The notes beneath the pieces were generated by a model. The model did not search any database, was not told where the DNA came from, and saw only the letters and a program-made list of their open reading frames with translations. A stretch of DNA of 64,000 bases from assembly GCA_030704615.1 (NCBI GenBank), contig CM060734.1, forward strand, positions 20,274,001-20,338,000, given 5' to 3'. The stretch's first letter is position 1, and each line of letters begins with the position of its first letter. Of the stretch, positions 23,600 through 33,696 are shown piece after piece. Origin of the DNA: Takakia lepidozioides. Taxonomy: Eukaryota; Streptophyta; Takakiopsida; Takakiales; Takakiaceae. Position numbers and translations under genes: made by a program.

Positions 23600-25110
23600 C
23601 AACCACGGGACGCGTCCTCTACCTCTAAGCCCACTGGACTTAAGGTTGTAGTTACGGAGGACAATTGGGAGCCTGACATTGGACCCATTGTCACCGGAGG
23701 AGAGAGACGACGTATACGGCGGTTCCTGAGGGCTTACAGGAATTGCTTTGCCTTCAGTTTGAAGGACTTGGGAGCACTGAAGGGTCAAGAGATCCGTATT
23801 GAGTTGGCCACTGACACGCCAATCTTTCGGAGACCCTATAGATACAGTGACATGGAGAGGTCTTTGATTCAGATGAGGACTCAAGATCTCTGGAGGCAGG
23901 TTTGGTGGAGCTCTCTGGTGGAGAGTATGCTTCAGCCACAGTGATGCCAGCCAAGAAGGATGTCTATGGCAATTGGACGGAGAGACGTATGTGCGGTGAT
24001 TACCGGCCTGTAAATCGTCAGACCAAGTCCGATAAGTATGCCATGCCAACACCAGAGGAGATCTTTGATGCCATCGGGCATGCTAAGGCCTTTAGCACTT
24101 TGGATTTACGATCCGGATATCACCAGTTGCCAATCAAGGAGGCGGACAAGCAGAAGACGGCATTCTGGGGGATCAATGAGCACGGCAAGGATTGCCTATA
24201 TCAGTGGCGGTTCTTACCATTTGGGCTTAAGAATGCTCCTGCAGAGTTTCAGAGAGTCATGGATAGGATTCTAGCAGGGGTGGACTTTGCTCGGTGCTAC
24301 ATAGATGACATCATCATCTTTAGTGTTACGATGGAGGAGCATGAGAGACACCTTCAGGTGGTATTGGAGCGCTTGAGAGCGCACGGATTGAAGTTGCATC
24401 CGGGGAAGTGCAAGTTTTTCCACAACCAGATTGAGTATCTGGGTCACATGATATATCCTGGAGGATTGGGGGTACAGCAGACTAAGGTAGAGGCCATTGC
24501 ACAAATTCCACGCCCCACGGATGTGAGCCGAGTTCGAGCTTTCATGGGGTTGGCAAACTATTATAGACGGTTTGTCAAGGGATTTAGTACCATTGCAAAG
24601 GCTCTAACCAAGCTGACCAAGGTGGACCAGGAGTGGCAGTGGGAAGATGAGCAGGAACGAGCTTTTCAAGAGCTCAAGGCGAGGTTGACCTCGGCGCCTA
24701 TCTTGAGACGACCTATCAGGGGGCGTCCCTTTCAGCTGCATACGGATTGGAGCATGCTGGGGCTTGGAGCGGTGCTCACACAGGTGGATGATGAGGGAAG
24801 AGAGTTCGTAGTGGCTTACGCTAGCCGCTCGAACAACGCTGCAGAGGCTAAGTACAGCTCATATGAGGGAGAGTGCTTAGCTGCAGTGTGGGCCGTGGCA
24901 CACTTCAGGTGCTATCTATACGACAATCTTTTCACCTTGTCACGGATCACCAGCCACTCAAGTGGTTGATGGAGTCAGACAAGCTTACGGGGAAGCTTGC
25001 ACGGTGGGCACTTATACTCCAGGAGTATGACTTTCAGGTTGTGCATCGACCGGGTTTGGTCAATCGGGATGCGGATGGATTGAGTCGCAATCCATGCATG
25101 AGCCAGCAGG
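23600..25110 (+). CDS. reverse transcriptase and RNase H of the gypsy element
   Basis: This copies element RNA into DNA and removes the RNA strand. The RT start is split between short frames at 23600-23940. From 23902 the frame carries [43 protein letters not shown] and the catalytic YIDD (in RCYIDDIIIFS, about 24296). RNase H follows with FQLHTDWSMLGLGAVLTQ, YSSYEGECLAAVWA and, after a shift near 24930, TDHQPLKWLM and NRDADGLSR. In RNase H the first catalytic Asp is present as HTDWS; the usual form is TDAS. Confidence 0.92.
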
Positions 25111-26732
25111 ATGACACTGGAGCTCGGTGGCATGGTGAGACGGACGAGGAGATGGTGCCGGGATGGCACGCATCTGCATTTTTGTGTATCTTGGCATCGG
25201 GAGGTCAGATTGGACCTACAACAGGGATGACTGTAGACGGAGTGTCTGAGGACCCTGAGGCTAGTGATGAGCTAGGTGGTGCCAGAGATATACATGAGGA
25301 TTCGGCTGTGTTGGACTACCTCCGCACGGGAGACACGGCAGCCATTGTGACTGCCAGGGAGAGGGATCGGATCCTGCAACGAGCCAAGAGGTTCAAGTGG
25401 GAGGGGATACACCTACTTCGAGTGTGGGAGGATGGTCGGGTGAGGATTGTGCCTCACCCCACACAGCGTGCACGGTTAGTGCGGCATGCCCATGAGGAGT
25501 TGGGGCATTTTGGAGTGCGACGCACTCACAGTTTACTGCAGGGGCAGTATTGGTGGCGTGGTATGCATACAGAGGTGCAACAGTTTGTGGCTAGGTGCAT
25601 GGTGTGTGACAGGGTGCGTGCTTCATTCAACGCCCCTACACCACAGTTGCATCCTTTACCTATCATGGGATTGGGCTACAGGTGGAGTCTTGACTTCGCA
25701 GGACCGTTGCCACTGACTATGCGCCACCACAGATATGTGTTGGTGATGGTGGAGCACTTCTCCAAGTGGATTGAGTTGGTTCCATTGCCTGACAAGGCTA
25801 GTGAGGGGGCTGCGTATGCATTCTTGGATCGTGTGCTTAGCCGATTTGGTGCTCCAGCTGAGGTACTCACGGACCAAGGGAGAGAGTTCTTGGGGGAGTT
25901 TCAGGCTTTGTGTGATAAAGCCTTGATAGACCACCGCACCACTTCTCGGGATCATCCTGAGGCCGATGGCTTAGCAGAGAGAGTTGTTCAGACGGTGAAG
26001 AGGGGTTTGCGCAAGTATGGCTTGCAGAAGGGACACCTAGGAGATTGGGATCTTCAGGTTCCTTGGTTAGCCATGGGCTACAGGTTCAGCAAACAAGCAT
26101 CACTTGCCTCCTTCTCACCATATTTCCTTCTCTTTGGCCGAGAGCCGGATTTGCCTGTAGCCATTCGTAGGGACACTGCTCAAGTCCTTAACCTTGACGA
26201 TCCGGATGTGTGGGTACGTGCATGTGATCAGCGTGCAGAGTTGTTCAAGAAAGTCATGCCCATGGCTTTTGAGAACCTTGCCATTGCACAGCACCGTGAT
26301 ACGTTGAGGTATGCCACTATACGTGGTGGAGGATATCGTCCTGGGGTTCGGAGGTTTAGCCCTGGTGACTATGTTTATTTGCAGCAGACTGCTCCTACGA
26401 CTCTGGATGTTACTGCAGGGCGTGTTATTCTGAGGGTTCGAGAGGTGTTGCCCTCAGGGGTCCTGATCTTGGAGGGTCGGGATGGCATGACTTGGAAGGA
26501 CCATGTGCGTAATTGTGCGCCATGTCACCTTCCCAATGTCGATGGCAGAGTTGACCCAAACTTGGCAGTGGTACCTGCAGGTTTGAGGTGCATGCTCTGT
26601 GGGTCTGCCAAAGGGGCAGCCACCATGCTGGTGTGTGATCGATGCTCAAGGGGTTGGCATATGGGATGCTTGACACCACCTCTTGAGAAGGTTCCTGACG
26701 GAGATTGGTTGTGTCCACACTGCTTGGGATAG
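24873..26732 (+). CDS. RNase H end plus integrase with a C-terminal PHD finger
   Basis: After the last RNase H segment comes an H2C2 integrase zinc-binding domain (HEELGHFGVRRTH with CMVCDRV, about 25485-25616). The DDE core follows: Asp in WSLDFAGP (about 25690), Asp in EVLTDQGREF (about 25865) and Glu in HPEADGLAERV (about 25955). At the C-terminus, where chromoviruses carry a chromodomain, this protein has a Cys4-His-Cys3 PHD finger at 26590-26727: CMLCG, LVCDRCSRGWHMGC, then DWLCPHC. PHD fingers read histone H3 tails, so the domain may steer integration to particular chromatin. The frame is uninterrupted and ends with TAG after the last zinc ligand, showing a true fusion. Confidence 0.93.
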   Translation: MLSCSVGRGTLQVLSIRQSFHLVTDHQPLKWLMESDKLTGKLARWALILQEYDFQVVHRPGLVNRDADGLSRNPCMSQQDDTGARWHGETDEEMVPGWHASAFLCILASGGQIGPTTGMTVDGVSEDPEASDELGGARDIHEDSAVLDYLRTGDTAAIVTARERDRILQRAKRFKWEGIHLLRVWEDGRVRIVPHPTQRARLVRHAHEELGHFGVRRTHSLLQGQYWWRGMHTEVQQFVARCMVCDRVRASFNAPTPQLHPLPIMGLGYRWSLDFAGPLPLTMRHHRYVLVMVEHFSKWIELVPLPDKASEGAAYAFLDRVLSRFGAPAEVLTDQGREFLGEFQALCDKALIDHRTTSRDHPEADGLAERVVQTVKRGLRKYGLQKGHLGDWDLQVPWLAMGYRFSKQASLASFSPYFLLFGREPDLPVAIRRDTAQVLNLDDPDVWVRACDQRAELFKKVMPMAFENLAIAQHRDTLRYATIRGGGYRPGVRRFSPGDYVYLQQTAPTTLDVTAGRVILRVREVLPSGVLILEGRDGMTWKDHVRNCAPCHLPNVDGRVDPNLAVVPAGLRCMLCGSAKGAATMLVCDRCSRGWHMGCLTPPLEKVPDGDWLCPHCLG

Positions 26733-26979
26733 TGGCAGTGGACATGACTGGAGGCAGCTAACAAGACATGGGAGGCCAAGCTCATAGGAGTCAATACATG
26801 AGATCCCAAGCTCAAGTTCACAGGTTGCAAGACGGCGACTAACGATGGGGCAACTCTTGCACCCGGCCTCTTGATCTATCGAGTTTGAGTGTAGTAGGGA
26901 TAGTGGTGGAGGACTTAGTGAGGCTATGGTCACTATCACATCTTGTGGCTACCTGGACTTAGAGGGACCTAAGCACCAG
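26733..26979. other. 3' untranslated region of the gypsy element
   Basis: Between the integrase stop and the polypurine tract; no feature recognised. Confidence 0.6.
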
Positions 26980-26992
26980 CTAGGGGGGCGAT
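26980..26992 (+). promoter_or_regulatory. polypurine tract before the 3' LTR
   Basis: The stretch ctaggggggcgat lies directly before TGTGTGGAC. A G-rich tract at this place primes plus-strand synthesis in LTR retrotransposons and marks the start of the 3' LTR. Confidence 0.7.
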
Positions 26993-27509
26993 TGTGTGGA
27001 CTAGTGATTGCCATAGTGGGCAGCGTAGTGGCAGCCTAGTGACTGACTAGTTGTAGCCTAGTGGTTGGACTAGTGGCTGGACTAGTGGTATACTAGTGGT
27101 ATACTAGTGTGTGGTGTGCACATGTGTTGTGTGGTTTTGGACAGCGATGTAGTTGTGTAGCGATATGTATGCGCACGACAGCTGTCAAGTTATTTTACCA
27201 CTAGTGTGAAACTAGCTAGGAAATAGCTAGCTTTTACATATTGACATTTGGGATTGGCCCAAGTGTCAATCCAGGGGTCAAGGCAGATTTAGGCCCTGGA
27301 GTGGTTATCTTCACGGCAAGCGTGGGAGGCTCATCTTTCTCGAGTTGAGCCTCACCGCGCCTAGCTATGGCGCCGTAGTGTGGATTCCCCATGGCGTGGG
27401 GTGCACTTGGCTTGACTTGTATTTGAGTGATGAGGTTATATATGCATGAGTTTATGCTTCAGCTTTGTGAGCTCGCATGAGCTTGTGCTTGTATTCTTCT
27501 TCTTTATCA
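26993..27509 (+). repeat. full-length 3' LTR (517 bp)
   Basis: It starts TGTGTGG after the polypurine tract and ends TTTATCA, so it has TG..CA ends. The first part (26993-27182) contains repeated 'ggactagtg' and 'gtatactagtg' motifs; the second part equals the 5' LTR fragment. Their border holds the palindrome GACAGCTGTC. Confidence 0.85.
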
Positions 27510-27510
27510 T

Positions 27511-27684
27511 TGTGTGGACTAGTGATTGCCATAGTGGGCAGCGTAGTGGCAGCCTAGTGACTGACTAGTTGTAGCCTAGTGGTTGGACTAGTGGTATACT
27601 AGTGGTATACTAGTGTGTGGTGTGCACATGTGTTGTGTGGTTTTGGACAGCGATGTAGTTGTGTAGCGATATGTATGCGCACGA
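27511..27684 (+). repeat. extra partial LTR (first part of U3) after the 3' LTR
   Basis: It repeats 26993-27180 but lacks a 12-bp unit ('ggctggactagt'). It ends ..CACGACA, directly before GTGC. Only one T separates it from the end of the 3' LTR, as at an LTR-LTR circle junction. Confidence 0.85.
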
Positions 27685-28330
27685 CAGTGCCTTCATTAGC
27701 AGTGCCTGATTTTATCCATTGTGCCGCTGTTGCGGCAGCTTCCAGTTGACCATCTGTTTCTTGTAGCTATCCTCCACAAGGAATCATAGGTAATGTGGAG
27801 CTTGAAATCCGGGCCTCTTGGATGAATCTGGACCCACAATCTATCCCTGCACTCCTTCAGCTATCCATGCCTGTGTACAAATCGTGAATACATCCTCAGC
27901 CTTGCTGCAGCTAGCAGCTGACACTGACGCCCTAACCCTGCCTACAGTAACATGTCAAAATCACTCCAAAATCACCATAAAGATTCACCAACGAGCTTCT
28001 CCTCATCTATGTTATCTGTTTTTGGATACTTTCTTGCTGCCACATCGGCAGTAACTTGTCAAAGTCACTCCTAACCACCACAGATCCACCCAACGAGCTT
28101 CTATCTGTTTGAGTTGAACCCTTGTATCATCGTCAAGAGAAACTTACAAATCTCTCACCTTCCTCTATTCCATCTCTCTCACACAAACAACCAGATTGTC
28201 ATCTGCTGTCACACTTGTGTTGGTAACTAGCTAGACTCCTGCAAAATCAGCTGTGAATAATTATGGCCACTTCACAAAGAGACTACAGAGGAAAATGCAT
28301 TGGAGATGGAGAGATAGAGATGGAGAAGAC
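27685..28330 (-). pseudogene. right half of the disrupted OSB-like fragment plus duplicated exon copy
   Basis: On the minus strand the frame at 27685-27765 (QLEAAATAAQWIKSGTANEG) runs straight into the sequence at 16224 downward once the retrotransposon and one GTGC are removed. Near 28002-28064 lies a degenerate copy of the KYPKTGNR exon seen at 16092. A short unit around 'gtcaaagtcactcc..accaacgagcttc' occurs at about 27950 and 28040, with a related form at 16100. No intact gene is present. Confidence 0.45.
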
Positions 28331-28339
28331 TAAGTGGCA

Positions 28340-29400
28340 GACTTGTCCATGGAGGAAAATACTCAACAAATCTCTTGGTTACTAAGAGACCTTCTCCACT
28401 TGTCAAACAGGGATGAGTTTGCCCTGAATCTCCCATGCCGACTATTGCAGCCTGCGCACCACCTCCCGAATCTAGACGTATTCCTATTTGTGCGTAAGAA
28501 TAACAAAAGGAACGAGAAGAGTTCGTGTGTGCCCCTTGGCGTTCCTTTGGAGACCCAAAAACTGGTACTTTCCAGTTTTGACGATATCCCCATGCACCTC
28601 TTTGCCCTTCTCTAGGGCTGCCAGGCTTGCACAACGCCACGTCTTGTTCAGCCATAGTGTTGAACACTCCCTTTGCATCCTAGATGCACCCACATTTTGC
28701 AAACATGTCCACCAAGGTGTTGTTCAAAATGAAATCTGGTACAATTCCAGCTCTGAAGATGTCGCCATGGACCTCTTTCCCCTTTAGAATGACATTTGGT
28801 ACTTTCCAGCTTTGACGATATCCTCATGCACCTCTTTGCCCTTCTCTAGGGCTGCCAGGCTTGCACGACGCCACGTCCTGTTCAGCCATAATGTTGAACA
28901 CTCCCTTTGCATCCTAGATGCACCCACATTTTGCAAACATGTCCACCAAGGTGTTGTTCAAAATGAAATCTGGTACAATTCCAGCTCTGAAGATGTCGCC
29001 ATGGACCTCTTTCCTCATTTCCAGAGCTGCCAGGGCAGTGTTTAGAATGACATTTGGTACTTTCTAGCTTTAACGATATCCCCATGCACCTCTTTGCCCT
29101 TCTCTAGGGCTACCAGGCTTGCACGACGTCACGTCTTGTTTAGCCATAGTGTTGAACACTCCCTTTGCATCCTAGATGCACCCACATTTTGCAAACATGT
29201 CCACCAGGGTGTTATTCAAAATGAAATCTGGTACAATTCCAACTCTGAAGATGTCGCCATGGACCTCTTTCCCCATTTCCAGAGCTGCCAGGGCAGTGTT
29301 CAGAATGACGTTTGGTACAACTCCAGCTTTGATGATATCCCCATGCACCTCTTTGCCCATGACCAGCTCTGCTACCTACTGCTATGAGCTGCATTGTTCA
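28340..29400 (-). pseudogene. tandemly repeated PPR gene fragments
   Basis: Minus-strand frames contain repeated pieces of a PLS-type pentatricopeptide repeat protein: GKEVHGDIIKAG, then VILNTAL, LNNTLVDMFAKCGCI and VFNTMAEQDVA. PPR proteins of this type bind organellar RNA and guide editing. The same 230-260 bp segment occurs three times, with its 'tagatgcacccacatttt' stretch at about 28682, 28914 and 29174. Stops and frameshifts break all copies. A probable capture by the CACTA-like element. Confidence 0.7.
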
Positions 29401-29618
29401 TGTTTGAACTCAGTTAAGTCAGCCGCCAAAAGATCAAGTTGTTCTCCAGCAGCTTTCAGGTGTGATTGGGGCAGTCCTTGAAGCACCAAAATTCTGGCAT
29501 TAACTACCGTTGCACTACCCACATGAGGAGCTGCCCTCTCCTCAGCAGACTTGGCAGTCTTGCCGAGTCCAACTATCATCACATGTAGGGTTTGTAGTTC
29601 CTGTTCAGGCTCAGCCAC
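29382..29618 (-). pseudogene. unrecognised open frame next to the PPR repeats
   Basis: About 78 codons without a stop (AEPEQELQTLHVMIVGLG..), ending before the PPR copies. It begins with GTG and may be an exon after an AG acceptor near 29632. I do not recognise the family. Confidence 0.3.
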
Positions 29619-30141
29619 TCGAGGTAGCCTATACTATATGCGCACACAAATGCATGCATATGGAGGAATGTATGCATGCATACAAATTTTAGATATGCAT
29701 AGGAACAATTTTATATGCACAACACTTAAATAAGGGTACCCAAAAAAAAACAAAAAATTGTGATTCATCTAATCTTAGGGTCCATAGTCAAAATATCAAA
29801 GGATGGAATAAGAATATTCTATATAGAATATTCCATATTCATTGTATTATTATTCCACATGGGTGAGTGTAGGACTGGGAGAGGAACATGTTGCTTTTAT
29901 GGCTTTCCAACATGAGAAAAAAGGTCGAAAAATTAAAAAGTGACGAGGCACGGCTCTTTGTTAGATACAAATGGTGAAGGTACGGGCTCTTCCAATGGTG
30001 GGAGTCTAGTTTGAAGTTCAGAATGGAGCAATGCTAAGGGAATGCTAGGGAGCTTGACAATGCTATGGAGCTTGTTACATAGGTTTTGCAGTATCTATAT
30101 ATCTATCTTCTGAAACATTTTTATTTTACAAAAACATAATG

Positions 30142-30210
30142 TCCATCAGAGATAGAACCCACAACCTATCGGGTATCAAGCCTAGTTCATACCACTACAC
30201 TACCCATTCA
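30142..30210 (-). repeat. tRNA-like SINE head, minus strand
   Basis: The minus strand reads 'gggtagtgtagtggtatgaa', resembling box A, and about 30 bp later 'gtgggttctatctc', resembling box B. The cloverleaf is not convincing enough for a functional tRNA, so a SINE remnant is more likely. Confidence 0.4.
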
Positions 30211-30572
30211 AACTTGAAACGCTAATGAAATGAAACACTAATGAGATAAAGATAGTCACCCTGTGTGTACATAACATGTCACAATACTCATAAGGGTTGA
30301 TCTTACTAATGATGAAATTTGATAGTGCCGAAGTGCATGTCGAACTTGCATTAAGGTAAAGGGATCTATGAAATGCAGTAGAGATCTATGTACAAACTAT
30401 TACATAGATAAATCAAATGACAGGAAGATAACATGAAATCTGATTTCAACACCATGTCATTTGCCCCATTTGTTTTACCTTACACTAGAGAGAAATACAT
30501 GTATCATAAAAAATAACAAAAAATTCAGACTGACAATGAGGACAATGTATTGTATATGTAATTTCTAATTAC

Positions 30573-33500
30573 CTACATAACATCATCTTCATCATCCATG
30601 TCATAAGCCTGTGATTCAGAGGCATACACATCCATGAAAGCCTCAACTCTACGCAACCTATCCACGGATTGTCCAACAATAGCTGCTCTTTGGTCAAACA
30701 ACATATCATTGGAAAGACCTACATCACGATGTATTGAATGCAAAGCTTGGGACTCGGCATACGAAGGTAGATAAAACGATGAAAGAGGACTTTGGGGTAG
30801 ACTATCGTAGATGGTCCGTACAATCCCATCACTGCATCACACATACATGTATACTTATGTTAACAAATCAAATGGGAATGGTTTGCTTTGCAAATAATAT
30901 AGAGATTGCAACAAAGGGAATGGAGGCGAGACATACTCACTAGGAAGTACTGCCGAGATGAAGACCAAGCTTGCACGCCACCTTAGGAGCGGGGGGTTCC
31001 AACAAACTCACAGGACGTTGAATGGTTGGAGTTACCACAGATGAAACCAAAACGGGTTGAGTATTTTGAAGTGCGGAGAGACGTGCTGCAAACAACGTCT
31101 GGTCCCCCTCAAGACCAAATACGTGACGTCCAGACTCGCAAGCAGCAATAAATGTAGAACTTGCAGGAAAAAAACATGCAATGATGATATTATATCGGAT
31201 AACAGTTAATGATCATGAATCAGCTCAGAAGATTTTAATTACAAAATGGAGACCAATGCAAACCTGTGCCAGCTGTGAGATCCAAAATGCGGGAGCCAGG
31301 AGGTGAGCATGTCTCCAACAACACTTGCATGAAGGCGGGACTACGGTCTCGCGCACCCCTCCAGGCTTGTTGAGGAGTTTGCATGGGTAGTGCAACATCT
31401 GGAATGTGGTTGTAGATGGCATCCAACTCAATAGGGTCTGCAAGGGGGTCCACAACTTTGCCAGACTCACGCAATTTGAATAGTCCTCCTTGCTTGGTGA
31501 GGACATGGGCGTGGAAAAACATGGTCTGTTAGACGTGCCATTTCCACAAAAACAGTGCACCCGGATGGTTTAATAATATGTATGAGAGTAGGAAGATGAA
31601 ACATCAAACAATGAGATATTGAAGAGGGATGATTTTTACCTTTCCTGTCTGAGTGTGTAGAGGGGTGGTATTGATGCAAGTATATTTCCTTGATAATACG
31701 GAAATAGAGCTGCCCCTGGAGTAAGAAAATTGCTCCAATGCAAAGGAATCATCGGAGCCCTGCAAGAACACCAAGCATCCATTGTCATCCAACAAGTCAT
31801 TAGCAATGGAGAATGCATACTCCCAATACCGTTTATCAAAAGCATTCCAGGGAGGAACCTATACACCATCCAAACAGCCCTGTACAGGCATTCCTGTTGG
31901 GCAGTCCACGATGATCATGTCCACAGCCACATGCACGCTTTTTCCATCCACAACACTAGACCAAGTTCCTGGCAACTGCAAACAACATACAGAAAATGTC
32001 GGAGTCAATAGCCGGATGATGAGGATATAAAAACATCGAAGAATTCCTTACATTCAAGTTTGTTTGTTGGGGGAAACTCACATTTTTTAAGAAATCCATG
32101 AGCTCTTTCAAGGTCGCATCAGGAGATGTAATTGAGGCCTCCACCATATCAATGAAATGAGTAGGCATGATCTTCATGCGATACATGCTAGGTGCACCAC
32201 CAGAAAATGACACTGCACTGTAAGGATGTTCGCCTGCCTTTGGCTTGTTTCCTCGAGTAGTAGGTGCAGGCACTACAACCAACTGATTTGAAGGATGTGA
32301 AGAACTACCAATAGGACCAACAATAGAAGCCACACATGCATTGGGGGCCACACCTGCATTGACATCCGCACCTTTTCTTTTTCGTGATTTGCGTTTTGGT
32401 ACACCCACAACGGCAGGGACCACTTGGGCTACAGCGTCAGCGGCCTGTGTAGCAATCTGTTCTGCATGCTCCAGATCAAGAACAGGGACTTCAGTGGAGA
32501 TACCCCCTTCATCACTCACTGCGAACACATTCCTTATGAAGTCCCATTTCTGCATAGGGGATAGTACCCTTGGGCATATCCAAATAACAACCCCCCCCTT
32601 CCTGGTGTTCCACACCCCAATCTTCCTCAATTGCAGGTGTGTACATGGAAGCTTGTTGAGCACCAAACTTCCAGGCCATCAGAAACTTGGGCTCAGCCTT
32701 AAGTCGATCACTCGGTACAAGCACAAATCTCATGTACCTAAAATACAAACACATTCAAAGTTATTGTGGAGACAAATATTTATGCAACCTGTTCAACAAT
32801 TGAACAAGCACATTAAGAAACATGTATATCCCAATGTACTAGAAAAATACTTGAAGCATAGACATTTTTGACTTACAAGGTGTATACACTATCCATGTAC
32901 AATGCAATGGAAAGATGGTACCTGAATAAAATCCGTCTCACCACCTTCTCCCCACCTGTTTGTTGTTCCCAATCATTGCCTCTGAATGGCCCCTTTGGCA
33001 ATGAGAACTCTCTATGAAACAACTCATTGAAATGAGTCATCTTCCATGTATCCATGTAGTCTCCCAGACTCTCACTCTCTCCTTCCTCCAAGGCAACATG
33101 AAATTGGCCAAGCTGAGTGGTGTACAAGGCAAACTGAGCCAAGGCAACCTTGCGAAGCTGCCAGAAAATACAGTCAGTTAAATAACTATGTTAATGTGTC
33201 ATCAACAAAATGAATTAATTGCATTGAGAAGATAGTGATTGTATATGTACCTGCCACCAAAAAGTCCTTCTATTCAGCCAAGGATCAAGTGTTGGCCCAC
33301 TGATAGGCCTGGTTGGAAAAAAATTATGGTCGTGAAGTGTTTGGTCTTCATTCCATATATGTAGCCATTCCACCTTTTCTTCAGGATCCACCCGGGCGGT
33401 AGCAATGTTCACCATTTTCTCTTGGGTCATTTCCTCTGATCCTGCCTTTACACGTGACCAATGCAGTTTAAGTTCTTGGAGAAACCCCTCTCCAAGGGTT

Positions 33501-33598
33501 GGATCAGCAATAGGAAGCAACTTCACAAGCTGACTCTTGTGTTGCTCCCTTGCTACATGCCTCAAAAAATTTGGACCTTCTGGATTGATGATACACAT
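30573..33598 (-). CDS. beta-class (N4/N6-type) DNA methyltransferase-like gene, seven exons
   Basis: Exons in coding order: 33251-33598, 32877-33157, 32082-32737, 31640-31975, 31254-31525, 30941-31159, 30573-30831. All use GT..AG and phases agree except one single-base shift inside exon 3 near 32585. It starts at ATG 33596-33598 and stops at TAG 30573-30575. Exon 3 has a basic KRKSRKRKG stretch, a possible nuclear signal. Exon 4 contains MIIVDCPTG (31892-31906 for DCPTG), at the place of the D/S-P-P-Y/W catalytic motif, followed by KRYWEYAFSIANDLL and NGCLVFL. Exons 5-6 encode SRILDLTAGTG, then STFIAACESGRHVFGLEGDQ, the SAM-binding motif I region. Catalytic motif before SAM motif is the beta-class order. 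A TAG at 31859-31861 interrupts exon 4. The first Pro of the catalytic tetrad is Cys, so activity is doubtful. The N-terminal third matches nothing I know. Confidence 0.7.
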
Positions 33599-33696
33599 AA
33601 GTAATGTAAGCCATTTAATGTATTTGCATAAGGTCTTGCAAGATGTGTGCTTTCATTCATTTTGCATCTTCTCTCAAACTTTGAGGGCATTGCCAA
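33599..33696. promoter_or_regulatory. putative bidirectional promoter between transposase and methyltransferase
   Basis: Only 98 bp separate the two divergent start codons, so both genes probably share control elements, or their first exons are untranslated and further out. No clear TATA box was seen. Confidence 0.4.

Larger units (their letters stand above)
16225..27684 (+). mobile_element. Ty3/gypsy retrotransposon encoding a DNMT3-like methyltransferase and a PHD-tailed integrase
   Basis: In order: an LTR fragment (16225-16551), a self-complementary primer site (16552-16567), a long leader with repeats, Gag, aspartic protease, C5-methyltransferase, RT, RNase H, integrase with C-terminal PHD finger, a polypurine tract, a full LTR (26993-27509) and an extra copy of the first part of the LTR (27511-27684). 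RT before integrase identifies Ty3/gypsy. The 327 bp of LTR shared by both ends look identical, so insertion was recent. GTGC flanks both outer ends (16221-16224 and 27685-27688). Coding frames are broken by about five single-base shifts. The LTR order is that of a two-LTR circle opened inside one LTR (see findings). The target lies within an OSB-like fragment, whose minus-strand frame reads on across the empty site. Confidence 0.9.

Noticed and set aside
27183-27684. Reading 27183-27684 (TGTC..GACA) as the normal 502-bp LTR
   Set aside because: The polypurine tract precedes 26993, and the primer site follows the fragment ending at 16551, so the biochemical LTR is 26993-27509. The TGTC..GACA ends are better explained by permutation.
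30142-30210. Functional tRNA on the minus strand
   Set aside because: No convincing cloverleaf or acceptor stem.
31225-31560. Separate small gene at 31.2-31.6 kb
   Set aside because: It is exon 5 of the methyltransferase-like gene in another frame.
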